A stretch of 64,000 bases of DNA from Buxus sempervirens (GCA_947561395.2 OX387193.1:12648001-12712000), one strand, 5' to 3'; shown: positions 35,544 to 47,271, numbered from the stretch's first letter. A program made the numbers and translations. The notes: generated by a model from the sequence alone, not told the origin.

Positions 35544-36499
35544 CAGGTGGATTAAGGTCCTTATAAGGCCCATACCATTTACAGTCTACCAACAAAATGG
35601 AAAAGGCAAAAGAAAACAAAAAAAAAAAGAGCAAAACAGGTTGTATCATTCTACAAGCTAACCACTGCATGATGCATGACTTCCATCTGATGGATGAGGT
35701 GGCATAGGATGAAGCATTGCTCCATCAAGCTAGCATAGGCTAAAGAGAAACTTGGCTTGGATCGGCTTGGCTTTGATCATGTTGTCATGAACCTAGTTCA
35801 AAACATTTATAATTCCCACCTACTTAATGCCTCTCAAAATTTGACTTTAATGATTTTACCGTTCAGTTCAATCTCATTATTATGAAATTAACCGTGTCCC
35901 TAAGGATGCATGGGAAGTTAATTTTCCTTATACATTTTTTTCTCTCTTTTTTGGGTAAAAATACTTTTCCTATATGTTGAAAAACTAATAGCGCAAATAA
36001 ATAAGAAATCAAAGTAAACAGAGAAACAATTTATGTGGTTTGAGATGCCTGCTAAGCTTACGGATGATAGAAGTTCCTTCACTGAATCTGTGAAATATGC
36101 TTACGGAGTATAAAACCCTCTCCTAATTGCAAACAGAAATCTCTCCAATACGACCAAAAATCCCTAATTTGAATACATAACAATGAATACCGTTTATCTA
36201 CCTGAAAAACAAAAGGGGAATGATTGGAGCTCCATCCCATTGTAAAAATGAAGCTATATAATTATAATCATCCTTCAACAACATAATTTTCAGTTTTCAG
36301 TAACAAATTTATGTCAAATCAGATAATTAGACCTATTTGAACCAACCAAATCAATGAATTTAAACTCAAAACCAGCCGAGCCATTTGAAGTGATGCAGCC
36401 AAAGCCAAGGGGAAAGTCAAATTCAATGGGCATAAACTATAGAGATAAGTTGAGATGACACCCAAAGTTTCAATGCATTAGGTGGATGAGGAAAGGAAC
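33555..36499. other. Intergenic
   Basis: No gene supported. A TA microsatellite lies at 35502-35540. At 34100-34270 is a degraded relative of the 32659 MITE (GTGAGATGCTGTCAT...GGCAGCATCTCAC). The remainder is AT-rich, with oligo-T runs at 33790-33840 and 34624. Confidence 0.45.
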
Positions 36500-36517
36500 A
36501 TCAAAACAATGTGGGAT

Positions 36518-36533
36518 CACTACCAAAAAAAAA
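36518..36533 (+). mobile_element. 16-bp retroposition scar, TSD of 18 bp
   Basis: ATCAAAACAATGTGGGAT is present at 36500-36517 and 36534-36551 around CACTACC followed by nine or more A. It lies about 175-225 bp upstream of the phytocyanin start codon, just above its TATA box. Confidence 0.8.
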
Positions 36534-36618
36534 ATCAAAACAATGTGGGATGCTGGAGGTGACTGCTAACTGCTAATTTAAATATTCTAAAGGCCTCCAA
36601 AGGCTTTGCTGGCATCTC

Positions 36619-36630
36619 TCTATATAATAA
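36619..36630 (+). promoter_or_regulatory. TATA box of the phytocyanin gene
   Basis: CTATATAATAA preceded by a CTCT pyrimidine patch, 95-106 bp before the start codon at 36725. Confidence 0.7.
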
Positions 36631-36724
36631 GCTATGAGATAATCACTTTTGACACCTTCCTGCCTCTTCTCCCCCTTTAGTTAGTCCTTCAAGACATCAT
36701 CACATTTTGGTCCTAAGAGTTGTC

Positions 36725-37572
36725 ATGGCCATGGCATCTGGTCTCATTATTCTCTTGTTCGTTATTCCGGCAGCACTTGCCAAAGATTACACCGTTGGCG
36801 ACAGCTCCGGCTGGAATCAAGGAGTGAACTACGACGATTGGGCTTCCGGGAAAACATTCAACGTTGGTGACAAACTAGGTGAGTCCTTTCATCTTTAAAT
36901 GACACTCCTGGGTACATAAACATGAATTCATGTTCCAGTGTTTTTAAGAAGGCATTTGGGTATGTCACAGACTCTAAGATCATGTTAATGGCTTCCAATG
37001 TTGTGATATCAACACAAAAAAAAATTCACTATTGGTCTTGTTACAATGAATTGATCAAGATTAAGTCTAATGGTTTCTATTTTTATAGTTATAATTAATT
37101 TGTGTTTTTTATTTATTTATTTATGGGCATTAAGTGACTGAATTTTTGTTCTTAAACAGTGTTTACTTATGGTCTGAACCATAAAGTGGAAGTGGTAAAC
37201 AAGGATGACTATGATAACTGCGCGGCGACGAATGCCCTCCAGAGCTTCAGCGATGGAAGCTCCACTATTCCCCTCAATTCAACTGGCCCAATGTATTTCC
37301 TGTGTTCAGTCTCAGGTCACTGCTCTTCAGGGATGAAGCTAGGAATCACAGTCTCAGCCGCAAGCAACACCCCAAGTGGCACACCACCAAGTGGGACATC
37401 CCCTAGCTCACCAACCACCCCATCTACATCCCCACCCACCGGCACCACCCCCACTACCACCACACCCACCCAATCGCGGCCTAATGGAGTGGCCGGAAAC
37501 TTGCACAACATGAATGTGTTGGTACTGGGAATTTCACTGCTGTTATCACCTGTGCTTGTATTCTTGGGCTAA
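36725..37572 (+). CDS. Phytocyanin (uclacyanin-like blue copper protein), GPI-anchored
   Basis: Exon 1 is 36725-36878 and exon 2 is 37160-37572 (GTGAGT...AAACAG). The coding length is 567 bases, 188 residues. An upstream in-frame TTG is not needed; ATG 36725 begins a clean signal peptide (1-19, ending PAALA). The plastocyanin-like domain is about 20-118. Copper ligands are His59 (NHKVEVV), Cys100 (YFLCSVSGH), His105 and Met110. Cys72 and Cys106 would form the family disulfide. The fold motifs YTVGDSSGW and TFNVGD are intact. A Pro/Ser/Thr-rich stretch (about 120-165) would carry O-glycans, and the hydrophobic tail (about 170-188) fits a GPI signal. It should sit outside the plasma membrane and bind one type-1 copper; the electron partner is unknown. 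Met as axial ligand argues for uclacyanin or plantacyanin rather than stellacyanin. Confidence 0.94.
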
Positions 37573-40428
37573 GGGAAGAGGCAATGCTGTTCTTGATTTA
37601 TTCCTTTTTCTTTTGCCCCCTTTTGTTTCCTTCTCAGTGTGATTTTATTTTTGATGTAGATTGAATTGGGTTTTATTGGAAAATCCCATCTTGTAATATT
37701 TGTTTGTGTTATAATGGTTTGACTTCCTTTCCTTAAATTAACTTGATTAGTAGAACAGAAGTTCATAAGAAATTATCAACAATGTTGGGCTGTAGACTGT
37801 AGTTAATCATTTATGTAAGAGAAAACAAATAAAAAGGAAAATAAAAGTTGAAAAAACTTTTAATTTTATATTAAAGATTGACTGTAACAACTTTTGATCC
37901 GTTAACACTCATATCTTGATATCATCATTTCTAACCACTCAAGATATAGTTAATATATATATAAAGCCAAACCATCGTTTTCTGGTTTACATTCACTTTC
38001 TAAAAAGCCCTCCAATTCTTTTCAATTTTATTCTAATATTTAGATTATTATTGCCGTGTCTCATAACTAACTATTCTAATACTTGGTTTGTTATTGCCAC
38101 GTGTCATAACTAACTTTTCTAAATCTATACCGAAAATATTCTTCAATTTATTTTGCAAATTTACTCCAAACACCCATTTGTTAACGCCACCTATGTTATC
38201 ATAACTAACTGCTCACTTCTTTGTTTATTCTTTGTTACGTGACAGCGCGTGCTATATATGCCCCTGGACTGATGTTGAAATTGGTTAAGCAATGAAATTT
38301 TGTTATTTTAAAATTTAAATGATGCCTAGTAAAAGCTAAACGAAAATGGTCAAACAATTGGAGAAGTGAAAGGCATTATTGGGGATTGGGTTGATAACTA
38401 CTTGGACCCTTTATCGTGTGTATGGCCCTCATCCAAAGGCCTAGCAATCTGAAATGATCATTAAAAAAAGGGGCGCCCAATGTGGGCTTGGGGTGCAAAG
38501 CTTTACACAAGGCTTAACACTTCAAACATTCAGTACAAAAGGGGAGGCATGAGGGGGTGTGGTTTTACCAGCGGCTAGTAAATACTGCCGGTAATAGTCC
38601 ACCGGTAAAAGAGGCCATTAACAAATACATTAGCGTTTGAGTGATGACCTTTTTTGCTAAACCCTGAAATCAAATTTTGTTTATGATCAGGAAAGTTGAC
38701 ATTTTAGCCTTTTGGAATTTATATCTCAGATCATTTTTAATGGATTCAAATAGGGTATTTTTCCTTATTAAGTATAATATCTTAAATAATGGAGAATAAA
38801 AATAAATGAGTGTTATAAATCCATTGAATATGGATGACCATTGAGTTTCCAAATCAATTAAACGTTCATCTCTTCAAATATATATTGTACCTTAATGCAC
38901 CCCTTCAAATGTACATGTCTTTTGGCTTTCCCATATTTATGACCCTAGAGTCTATAAAAGGGTCTTGAGATGTATGGAATTGATACACAAAATTTGCAAA
39001 GTGGTGAATGATTTTGAGTTTCTAGAGACCTGAATTTATCTTCTATTTTGAGTATTTCTTATCTTGCTATTCTCTTTCTTTTACAACAATTAGAACATTT
39101 TATATGATTATGAATTTTCCTTTGTGTTTGTTTTTGTTTTTCATTTTTTATTTTTATTTTTGGGCCTATGTAAACCATAAAAACTGTACGATTCTATAGA
39201 TATTTCTCAAAACCATATTGAATATATAGTTCATAGCATTTTGTGGGATTTACCAAATTATCCAAGGTCATTCCATATTTTACTAATTTATCCATATTTT
39301 GTACTTGCTGGGGAATATGATCTGCCCACATTGCACTAAGAACTCCTAAGAATTGCCTCATAGCCCATGCCTTAAACCATTTGGGACTTTCTAGAATCTC
39401 TAGTTTAGTTCAGCATAATATTGTGAAAATTCTATCTCTTTATTCACCTAGGGAGAGAGAGAGAGAGAGAGAGAGACCTCTGCTACTTTGGAGACTTGCT
39501 CAATTTTCTTGAAGTAATAAAACATCCACAGGTACAATTCTTTTTAATTTCCCGCAAACACCTATAATTTATGTGTCTCTCTTCTTCTACACCTTTCTCT
39601 CAGGATAGAGCCACCATTTGCTTACATCTATCTTACTGTAAGTACCTTGGTCAACTCTCATAACTGTAGTATGTGAGCAAGAGGACTATGGGAAAGTTGT
39701 ATAGGAATGTCGTCTCAGGTTTAGAACCCATATTTTTGTCATTTTGATTGTTTAATTCTTTGACGACTTTGCATATTTATTCTCTTCAAATTGGGAAGGA
39801 AATGCTGCTCTGAGCCAATTTGATGGCTTATGATGTAGATTATTCCTTACAATTTTTAAGTTTCTGATATTTGACTATGCATCTTACTTGTTCTCAAGCA
39901 CACTTTCACGGCATATTAATAGTTTTTCAATTTATTAATTTTGGACTGGATTTGCTTAATAGGGTTACATCTAACCAGTTTGGTCTTAGATCAATATCTT
40001 AAACCCTTTAAGAAGGTTTTCAAATAGAATCACTGAAGAGAGAATGGTTATATGGGCCATATCTCAATTCAGCTATCATGAATTTAAAAGTGAAATATAT
40101 GGGCAATATCATATCCTTGCATTCCCAAACTTGATTCAAGGTAATTATCATCCTAATTTCCTTGTTTTAATATGGTTCCAATTATTTTATTGAGGCTTTC
40201 AAACAATATATAAAATCTGCAAAGTTGTCAAAAAATCTATACTTGTAGATTGCACAAAATCCTCATATGGATTAATTTTTTATTAGGTTCAAGTTCTCTA
40301 GTACACTATATATCTCTATTTTCTATAGACAAAATTTTAGTAATTTATGTGGTGCATATTTTGTTTTATTCTTGATTTTCAAAGTTTGATATACTTAACA
40401 TGAATTTTAGACTTCCAAAATACACTAA
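37573..40428. other. Intergenic, AT-rich
   Basis: No gene supported. At 37955-38230 there are imperfect copies of a segment with TTATTGCCACGTGTCATAAC, similar to 46340-46450, possibly Helitron-derived. An inverted pair TTTTACCAGCGGC / CCACCGGTAAAA lies at 38563-38610. A GA microsatellite is at 39452-39477. Confidence 0.4.
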
Positions 40429-42053
40429 GGGTACGTTTGGATCACGCGAATTGGAGGGTAGGAATTGGAATTCGCAACTAAGAATTTCAATTCTTGTGTT
40501 TGGTTGACCAATTCCCATGAGAATTAAAATTCACGTGGGAAAAAAAAGACACTCAATTCTCATGGTTCATGAGAATTACAATTTACACCTATGAGGTGTT
40601 TTTTACAATTCTCATTAGACATAAGAATTTTATTATCATTGATTTTTTGCAAGAGGGCTCGTTTTCATTTTTTTCCATAACATAAGAAATGTAACTGATC
40701 AAAGTATAATTTAATATTTAAATTTAGAGAGAGAAAACTCTAGAAAGAGAGTGGAATGCTCTAGAATGAGAAACCCATGAAAGAAAACTCTAGAGAGGGG
40801 GACTCTAGATAGAGAAAAAGAAGGTTCTAAAGAGAATTTTAGAGTGAGCAATACTTTAAAGAGAAGACCTAGAGAGAAGGTTCTAGAGAGAGAAAACTCT
40901 AGAAAGAGAAGGAAAATGATCTAGAGAGAAAATAGAGAACTATAGAAACAAGAGAATGCTTTAGAGAAATAAAATCTATAGAAAATTCTAGAGTGAAAAT
41001 TCTAAAGAGAGAATTTTAGAGAGAGATAATACTCTAAAAAGAGAATCCTAGAGAGAAAATTTTCTAGAAAGAGAATTATAGAGAGATTTAGAAAAAGGAA
41101 TGACTTAAAAGCAAGTCTAGAGAAAAGGATCTAGAGAGAGAAACTCTAGAAAGAGAATGTTTCTAGAGAGAGAAAATCGATAACATAGAAAGAAGAAAAT
41201 GCTTTAAAGAATGAATATTTGGAGAAAATTCTAGAGTGAAAATTCTCTGAAGAGAGAATTTTAGAGAGAGAACACTTTTGAAAGAGAATCCTAGAGAGAT
41301 AAAATCTTATAGAGAGAGATATAGAGTGAAAACTCGTAAAAAATCTTTTCTAGAGTGAAAATTCTCTAGAGAATTTTAGAGAGAGAAAACATTCTAGAAA
41401 GAGAATCTTATAGAGAGAAACCTATATAGAGAAAATGATTTCTAGAGTAAAAATTCTTTAAAGAGAGAATTTTAGAGAGAGAAAATACTCTAGAAAGAGA
41501 ATCCTAGAGAGATAAAATCTTCTAGACAGAGAATTATACATAGAGAAAACATAAATAGAAAAAATCCTTTCTAGATTGAGAGAATCCTAAAGGAACTCTT
41601 TTTAGAAAGAGATTTTAATACATAGGAATTGAAAATACTCTAGAAAGAGAATCCTCAAGAAATCCTTTTTAAAGAGATAAAAAAAGAGAATTATAGACAG
41701 GAAAAACATATATAGAGAATCTTTTCTAGAGTGAAAATTCTCTTTTTGTATAATTTTAGAGAGAAAAAAAATTATAGAAATAGAATTAAAGAGAAAAGAT
41801 CCTAGAGATAGAAAATCATATTGAAAGAAACTCAAAGATAAGAAACAAATAAAATTAATACAATGTTAGCTCAAATTATATATGTTTTGATATATGTAAG
41901 CATTAAGTAAGATATAAAGAAAAAATTTTGAATTCCCTAATACCAACCAAACAATAGAATTTTAATACATAGGAGTTGAAAATCATAAGATTTATAATTC
42001 ATATGCATTTCAATTCACATGTATATTTAAATTCTTGTCATCCAAACGTAGCC
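40429..42053. mobile_element. PIF/Harbinger-like non-autonomous element with GA-rich minisatellite
   Basis: TAA (40426-40428, 42054-42056) flanks the ends GGGTACGTTTGGATCACG and, from the right, GGCTACGTTTGGATGACA. AATTCAAATT/CAATTCTCATG-type motifs lie inside both ends. No transposase. The interior is almost entirely tandem repeat. Confidence 0.8.
40720..41830. repeat. Degenerate GAGAGAAAA/TCTAGA minisatellite
   Basis: About 1.1 kb of related 12-30 bp units built from CTAGAGAGAGAAAA, TCTAGAAAGAGAATCC and TTTTAGAGAGAGAA. Some longer composite units (about 100-130 bp) recur. It is strongly purine-biased on the + strand. Confidence 0.9.
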
Positions 42054-42056
42054 TAA

Positions 42057-42953
42057 ATCCTCATCTGGATGAATTTTTGAGTGAGACTAAGTTTCATGGT
42101 ACAACTTTGCAACTCTATTTTTCTAGCAGCTCAATTTCAACAATATATATGGAGCTAATTTTACTTTATGCTTTATCGGAGTTAGAAAAGTTTGTATGAT
42201 TGACGCCCATTGCTTAATTTTTGACTTAGACGAAGTATATCCTTCTCAATTTTTATCCCTTTCAAGTGATAAAAAAAACTTTTTAATCAAAATTAATTTG
42301 ACTCAAAATTGACTTTAAATGAAGTCTTAATCTTTGATTGAAGTTGCGCTTCATCTAGGCCAATAGAATCTTAATTTCTACAATTTTTTATATCACTTTG
42401 CTTCCTATAGATGACTCGAAATTATTTGAAATCTTATTGATTTTGATAGATAATTATTTTTTAAATTGATTTTTCTATTTTTACTCAAAGCATCATGATT
42501 GTGACAATTAAATGGAAATCATTTTACATATCATAAAATGAATTTTGTTTGAAGTCATACACTTTTTCTTTTATTATACTTTATTTTAATGCACGAAATA
42601 TTTAAAAAATGTTGGAATAAGACAACCATAAAATCATATACGGGTGCCTGCACTAGTGTTAAAATTGGTGCATTTATTTAAAAAAAAAATTATATTTCAT
42701 GATAAAAAAGATTATTATTTAAAATGAATGTAAATGACCAATCCTTTATCTTTGAATCAAATCTTGGTCGATATATTTTATGTTTGACCCTCTTATGAGA
42801 CCATATGATAATGATCAGATGGTCAACGTGAGGTTGAAATTTCACTCTAGGAATTATCATACTAGTGACGGTGGAGTACAAAATCGTTTCTCTATCATTT
42901 GATTACATCTTGGGTTTATCTCGGCATGGTCCCTGTCTTTTAGCTTTCTTCCT
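42057..42953. other. Intergenic
   Basis: AT-rich sequence, no gene or clear repeat end recognised. Confidence 0.4.
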
Positions 42954-43355
42954 GGGGATGGTAATGGGCGGGGGGGTTAAACGGGTAACCCACCCCGCCC
43001 CATTCCTATTACGACAGGTTTGGTATGACCAAACTCGGGTTAGGGGCAGGTTAGGGTTTAGCCCAACCTGCCCCAACTCCAATTTAATTTATTTTTAAAT
43101 ATTATTTTATATATAAACAAAATAATTTTTATATATATTTTATATAGAAAGTACATATTTTATTTATATTTATACTATAAATTTATATATTTTATTTAAA
43201 AACAGTTCTTTTAATTTTATCAAATAACGAGGACAACCCGACCCACCCATTACTGATCCGACTTGGGTAGGTTAGGGTTTGGTATTTCCTAAACCCTTGA
43301 CGGCGCTGGTTCGAATTTGCAAAAACCCGCCCGAATCTGGCCCGTTGCCATCCCC
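42954..43355. mobile_element. Inverted-end repeat (GGGGATGGYAAYGGGC type)
   Basis: GGGGATGGTAATGGGC at the left end is matched inversely by GCCCGTTGCCATCCCC-like sequence at the right end (43340-43355). GGGTAACCCACC/GGGTAGG GC-rich ends enclose an AT-rich core (43085-43225). Related partial sequence occurs at 32590-32655 and 33095-33120. No target duplication was found, and the class is unknown. Confidence 0.6.
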
Positions 43356-43655
43356 AAAGATCAGACTAACAGATTCGGGGTCGAAGATGTTTAACTGCCC
43401 ACAACGAACTCCCACCCAACCAACCCTGTCAAATACAAGATTATAAAATAATTCTTATCAACTTATAAGAAATAACTTTTTAATTTTTTGACTATATTGC
43501 CCCTAAAATTCTATCAAATTAGCCAAAAATACCATGCAAAAGTGAAGAGGGGGGCACAATTTGACCAAAAGGGTAAATAAAAATAAAGTGTCCTTTCCTC
43601 AAACTCATACGACACTCAACCCCAAAGGCAAAAGTCACTAATAAAATTTCAAAAA

Positions 43656-43890
43656 ATAAGGCATTCCATCAAGTTAGGTTATCCGATTGTATTCCATCTC
43701 CCATTGTAGCTGGGAAAGGAGGAGAATGAACAATGAAACAGAAGAAAAACTCTCTCTCTCTCTCTCTCAAGAAATAAGACATTCCATCAAGTTAGGTTAT
43801 CTGATTATATTCTACCTCTCTGTAGATTGGGAGGGAGGAGAATGAAATAGAAGAAAAAGTCTCTCTAGAGTGAAATAGAAGGAAAAACTC
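43656..43890 (+). repeat. 118-bp tandem duplication in the ENODL promoter
   Basis: ATAAGGCATTCCATCAAGTT (43656) recurs as ATAAGACATTCCATCAAGTT (43774), each followed by GGGAGGAGAATGAA-like sequence and a CT microsatellite (43751-43768, 43891-43901). It ends about 70 bp before the start codon of the early-nodulin-like gene. Confidence 0.85.
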
Positions 43891-43959
43891 TCTCTCTCTC
43901 TTACATTCACCCATATTAATTACATATATATCCACAGCTATCTTCTTAGCTTTCATTTC

Positions 43960-44630
43960 ATGATGGCTAAGCTGCTGCCGTTCTATGTTCTTGTTGGCCT
44001 TGGCCTTGTGATGACATCCACTGCAACTACGTACACTGTTGGAGATAACTCTGGTTGGGATATAAGCTCTGATCTTGATACATGGGTCCAGGACAAGTCC
44101 TTCAAGGTTGGAGATGTTCTATGTAAGTGCACTTACCTACTAATTAATTAAATTAAGCCGCTGTACTTTCTTTCAATCTCCATTAATGGGATCCCTTTAA
44201 TTATCAAACTTTTCCCTTCCTTGTCTTGCCAGCATTCCAGTACTCATCCGGCCAGAGTGTGGTTGAGGTTTCAAGAGACAGTTTCAGAGACTGCAACCTG
44301 ACGAATCCAATTGAGACCTATACTGCCGGAAACACTTCGATTAGTCTGCGAAGTCCTGGTGATAGATACTTTGTTTCTGGAAACAAGTTGTATTGTCTTG
44401 GAGGGATGAAGCTTCATGCCCATGTTAATGGAGACTCGGCAGCTTCTCCGGTTACTGCACCGACGGGTTCACCGCTGGCGCCAGGTACTCCTGGTTCTTT
44501 TGCCAAGAACAATCGCCCTTTACCTACAGATCCTGCTTCAAGTGGGGTTGTCCATAGAGGAAGATATCGATCTCTTCGTTTGGGCTGTGTGAGTTTTATG
44601 ATTACCCTTCTGTGGATGGTGTTTGGTTGA
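43960..44630 (+). CDS. Early nodulin-like (ENODL) phytocyanin without copper ligands
   Basis: Exon 1 is 43960-44122 and exon 2 is 44233-44630 (GTAAGT...TTGCCAG). The coding length is 561 bases, 186 residues. Two adjacent ATGs (43960, 43963) are possible starts. Residues 1-22 form a signal peptide. The domain follows (YTVGDNSGW, SFKVGDVL), but the copper site is gone. The first His is Gln62 (SGQSVVEV), Cys is Ser103 (RYFVSGNKLYC), the second His is Tyr108, and only Met113 remains. The structural cysteines Cys75 and Cys109 are kept. A Pro/Ser/Ala-rich linker and a hydrophobic tail (about 168-186) suggest glycosylation and a GPI anchor. This is the typical state of ENODL proteins, which act at the cell surface (some in reproduction) without known electron transfer. 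Its exon-intron layout matches that of the copper-binding gene 6.4 kb upstream, so the two are old relatives, not a recent duplicate. Confidence 0.92.
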
Positions 44631-45113
44631 GCATTCTTGCTAACCAATAACAACCTTAATTTATTTGTCTTCTTTACTTTTTTTTGTTATACCTACAGTG
44701 TACCAGAATTTTGAAATCTTCCAATTCAAACTCTTCTGCATTTATGCTAATTGTGCTTTCATTCTACATCACCTCTATGCACAAATTCTAATTTGCAGAA
44801 AAAGGTCACTTTTCAAAAATAATTGACCTACAAGCTCACCTTACAAAAACATTTAAAAATTAGTGTTACTTTAATGCTTAAGCACGAGATTTCCTACGTG
44901 GGAAATAATTGCATCCTACTAGCAACACGAGCATATCTTACATGGGATATCAGCACATTATATGCTCGTATCTCATGCATGTATACTGTACTCATCTCCC
45001 AAGTAGGCTGCCTCATACCCCACATAATTACAATAAAGTTATCCTAAAATTTAATTTTTAATGAGTGTTTTTATGGAATATTTATAAATACCAGTCAAAA
45101 GTGATCCTTATTC

Positions 45114-45156
<43 letters not shown>
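44631..45156. other. ENODL 3' region with AT microsatellite
   Basis: No gene. The (AT)n run at about 45117-45153 abuts the MITE at 45157. Confidence 0.5.
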
Positions 45157-45157
<1 letters not shown>

Positions 45158-45512
45158 GGAAAATTGGTTTTTAGTGATATTTTTCAAACATAATTCAGAT
45201 TCAGTTGACTAATTCATGCAAATTGAGAATTAGTAATACTTTTTTAAAATAATTGAGAATCAGTGTCATTTTACTATTAGCAAATAATTTCTTACAAAAA
45301 AATACCCTCAAAAGACTTTCAAACTTCATTGGTACCTAAATAAATGGAAAGGTTTTCAAAGTCTTTGAGGTCATTATGAGAAGAAATGCTGTATAATAAA
45401 ATGATATTGATTCTTAATTATTTTTAAAAAGTATCACTAATTCTCAATTTTCAAGAATTGGTCGACTAAATATGAATTATTTTGAAAAATTTACACTAAA
45501 AACCAATTTCCC
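45157..45512. mobile_element. 356-bp foldback MITE
   Basis: The left end GGGAAAATTGGTTTTTAGTG pairs with the right end (complement GGGAAATTGGTTTTTAGTG). Arms of about 130 bp include GAATTAGTAATAC / GTATCACTAATTC. No target duplication was found. The first bases resemble the MULE arm start (GGGAAAATTA). Confidence 0.72.
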
Positions 45513-45675
45513 TTTAACTAAGAATTATGCTCTAGCGTAGTTATATGTTAGGGTAGTTAAATAGCACACCAAAGCTCATCTAGATAGCATCACTTAGTTA
45601 ATTGTGACAAATCCTAACACGAATATATGACTGGTAGTTTAAGATACTGCATGCTAAAACCTCGAGATCATATCA

Positions 45676-45806
45676 CCTGGACCCTCTTGCTGGAAGATCT
45701 GCTGGTCCAACGGCAATGCATATTTACACGTTAGCTTCACACATTTATGTGGACAAATACATTATCGTTGGACCAACAGATCTTCTGGCCTAGGGCTCCA
45801 GCAGAT
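45676..45806. repeat. Hairpin with ~48-bp imperfect arms
   Basis: GGAAGATCTGCTGGTCCAAC (from 45692) pairs with GTTGGACCAACAGATCTTCT (45769-45788), extended on both sides, around a loop of about 35-45 bases. It could be a short MITE or an expressed hairpin; the sequence cannot decide. Confidence 0.7.
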
Positions 45807-46940
45807 TTCAAATCATAAAACCTCATTGATGGAGTAGCACGCTTTTCTTTCTCTTTCCTAAGATTGGATTCATCAAAAGTTGAAATTTGTTTAAATCTAG
45901 AGAGTCCATAAGGGGCCATAGCACCGTGCCACATACTTACTATTTACTAAGTCAACCATACAAGGTGGGCTACTAGGCCCACTAATTGGAGGTCAAACCC
46001 ATTGCAGGTGGGACCACCCCATACAAGCATGTATTGAGTCCAGAGCAAATGGACTAAGCCCATTGGGCCTACCAAGATTCCCATGTAAGCAATTCAATCC
46101 AATGGCCTAGACATTCCATGATCGGATGGCTCGGACCTCCCGTGACTAAAGCAGGTGACGTAGAATATGTTAGGTGTATTTTTGGAACTGGGGCACACAA
46201 AGGCAACCTTGTACAGTTTTCCGGCCCATGAAGGCCCATTTGTACCTTTCTTTCCTGCTTTTGTACGAAGCTCAAAGCTAAACACATGTTTCCAATTAAT
46301 TACTAAATTTGTCATTGAATTTGAAGTAGTTCATCAAATATTTATACTATCATATAAAGCTAACCCTTGCTTTCTGCCTGACATTTTATACCGAAAAAGC
46401 CCTCTAATTTTTTCCCAATTTACTAACTGCCATGTGTCTGAATATCATAACTATAGACATAACATTCAATTCCCAAAATGCCCTTCTCTCTTTCTAATTC
46501 TTTTGATCGTATTAGGATTAATTAAAAGACCAAAAATCTAGTATTCCTAAATGTTTCTAGCTAGAAATTTTTACAACAAATTAAGAATATGACCTAAGAT
46601 TTTCATATATTTAATCGAAACATTACGGGCAAAGAAAAATGAATATTTTTAAGGCAATATTTAACATTAGCTTTAGAGATTAGGATAAAATCATATTCAT
46701 AAAGCAAATGAGAAATACTCTTACCACAATTCTAAATATTGATCGACAAATTTTTATTATTTTCAATAATATTAATGTTCTTTGATAAATTTTTTGTACA
46801 TATAATTAGTATTGACATATATTCCATGATAAGATGAACCCATTTGGACGAAATCTTAAACTAAAATAGGTTATAGAATATTATTTTGTAGTATGGAAGT
46901 AGTACTACACTTGGGAATCCTCTTGACTGGGCCATTATAA
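45807..46940. other. Intergenic
   Basis: No gene supported. At 46338-46360 TTTATACTATCATATAAAGC resembles a Helitron 5' end (TCTATACTATTA...AAAGC), with one base changed. No matching 3' hairpin-CTAG was found close by. Confidence 0.4.
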
Positions 46941-46955
46941 CCAGTTGGTATCCTT

Positions 46956-46973
46956 TTTTTTTTGGTAATGAAC
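46956..46973 (-). mobile_element. 18-bp retroposition scar, TSD CCAGTTGGTATCCTT
   Basis: The 15-bp duplication is at 46941-46955 and 46974-46988. The insert is T8-GGTAATGAAC, i.e. GTTCATTACC-poly(A) on the minus strand. Confidence 0.8.
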
Positions 46974-47271
46974 CCAGTTGGTATCCTTGTTTGCTGAAGA
47001 GGAGATCAGTTCATTAACTCTTTTAGAAAAATTCAAATTGAATCCAATGCCCTCATGTGCACTCTAATACCTTCATGTGCACACCAAGAGGAGATCAGTT
47101 CTCTCTCTCTCTGAATGAGCTGTGTGGACCCAAACACTCTAATACCTTCATGTGCACACCACCTTCTGTCATTGATTTGCCCTGCCACCCACCATCATAC
47201 CATGCTTATATATCCACCATCACCAACTCATTCTTCCCCTTTAATATTTCCCACGAAACCCCACAAGCTCT

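Noticed and set aside
36707..36724. Upstream TTG start adding MVLRVV to the phytocyanin
   Set aside because: Non-ATG starts are rare in plants, and ATG 36725 opens a proper signal peptide at the usual distance from the TATA box.
46338..46360. Second Helitron 5' end
   Set aside because: TTTATACTATCATATAAAGC is similar to Helitron starts, but the TC is mutated and no 3' hairpin-CTAG could be paired with it. Noted only in the spacer entry.
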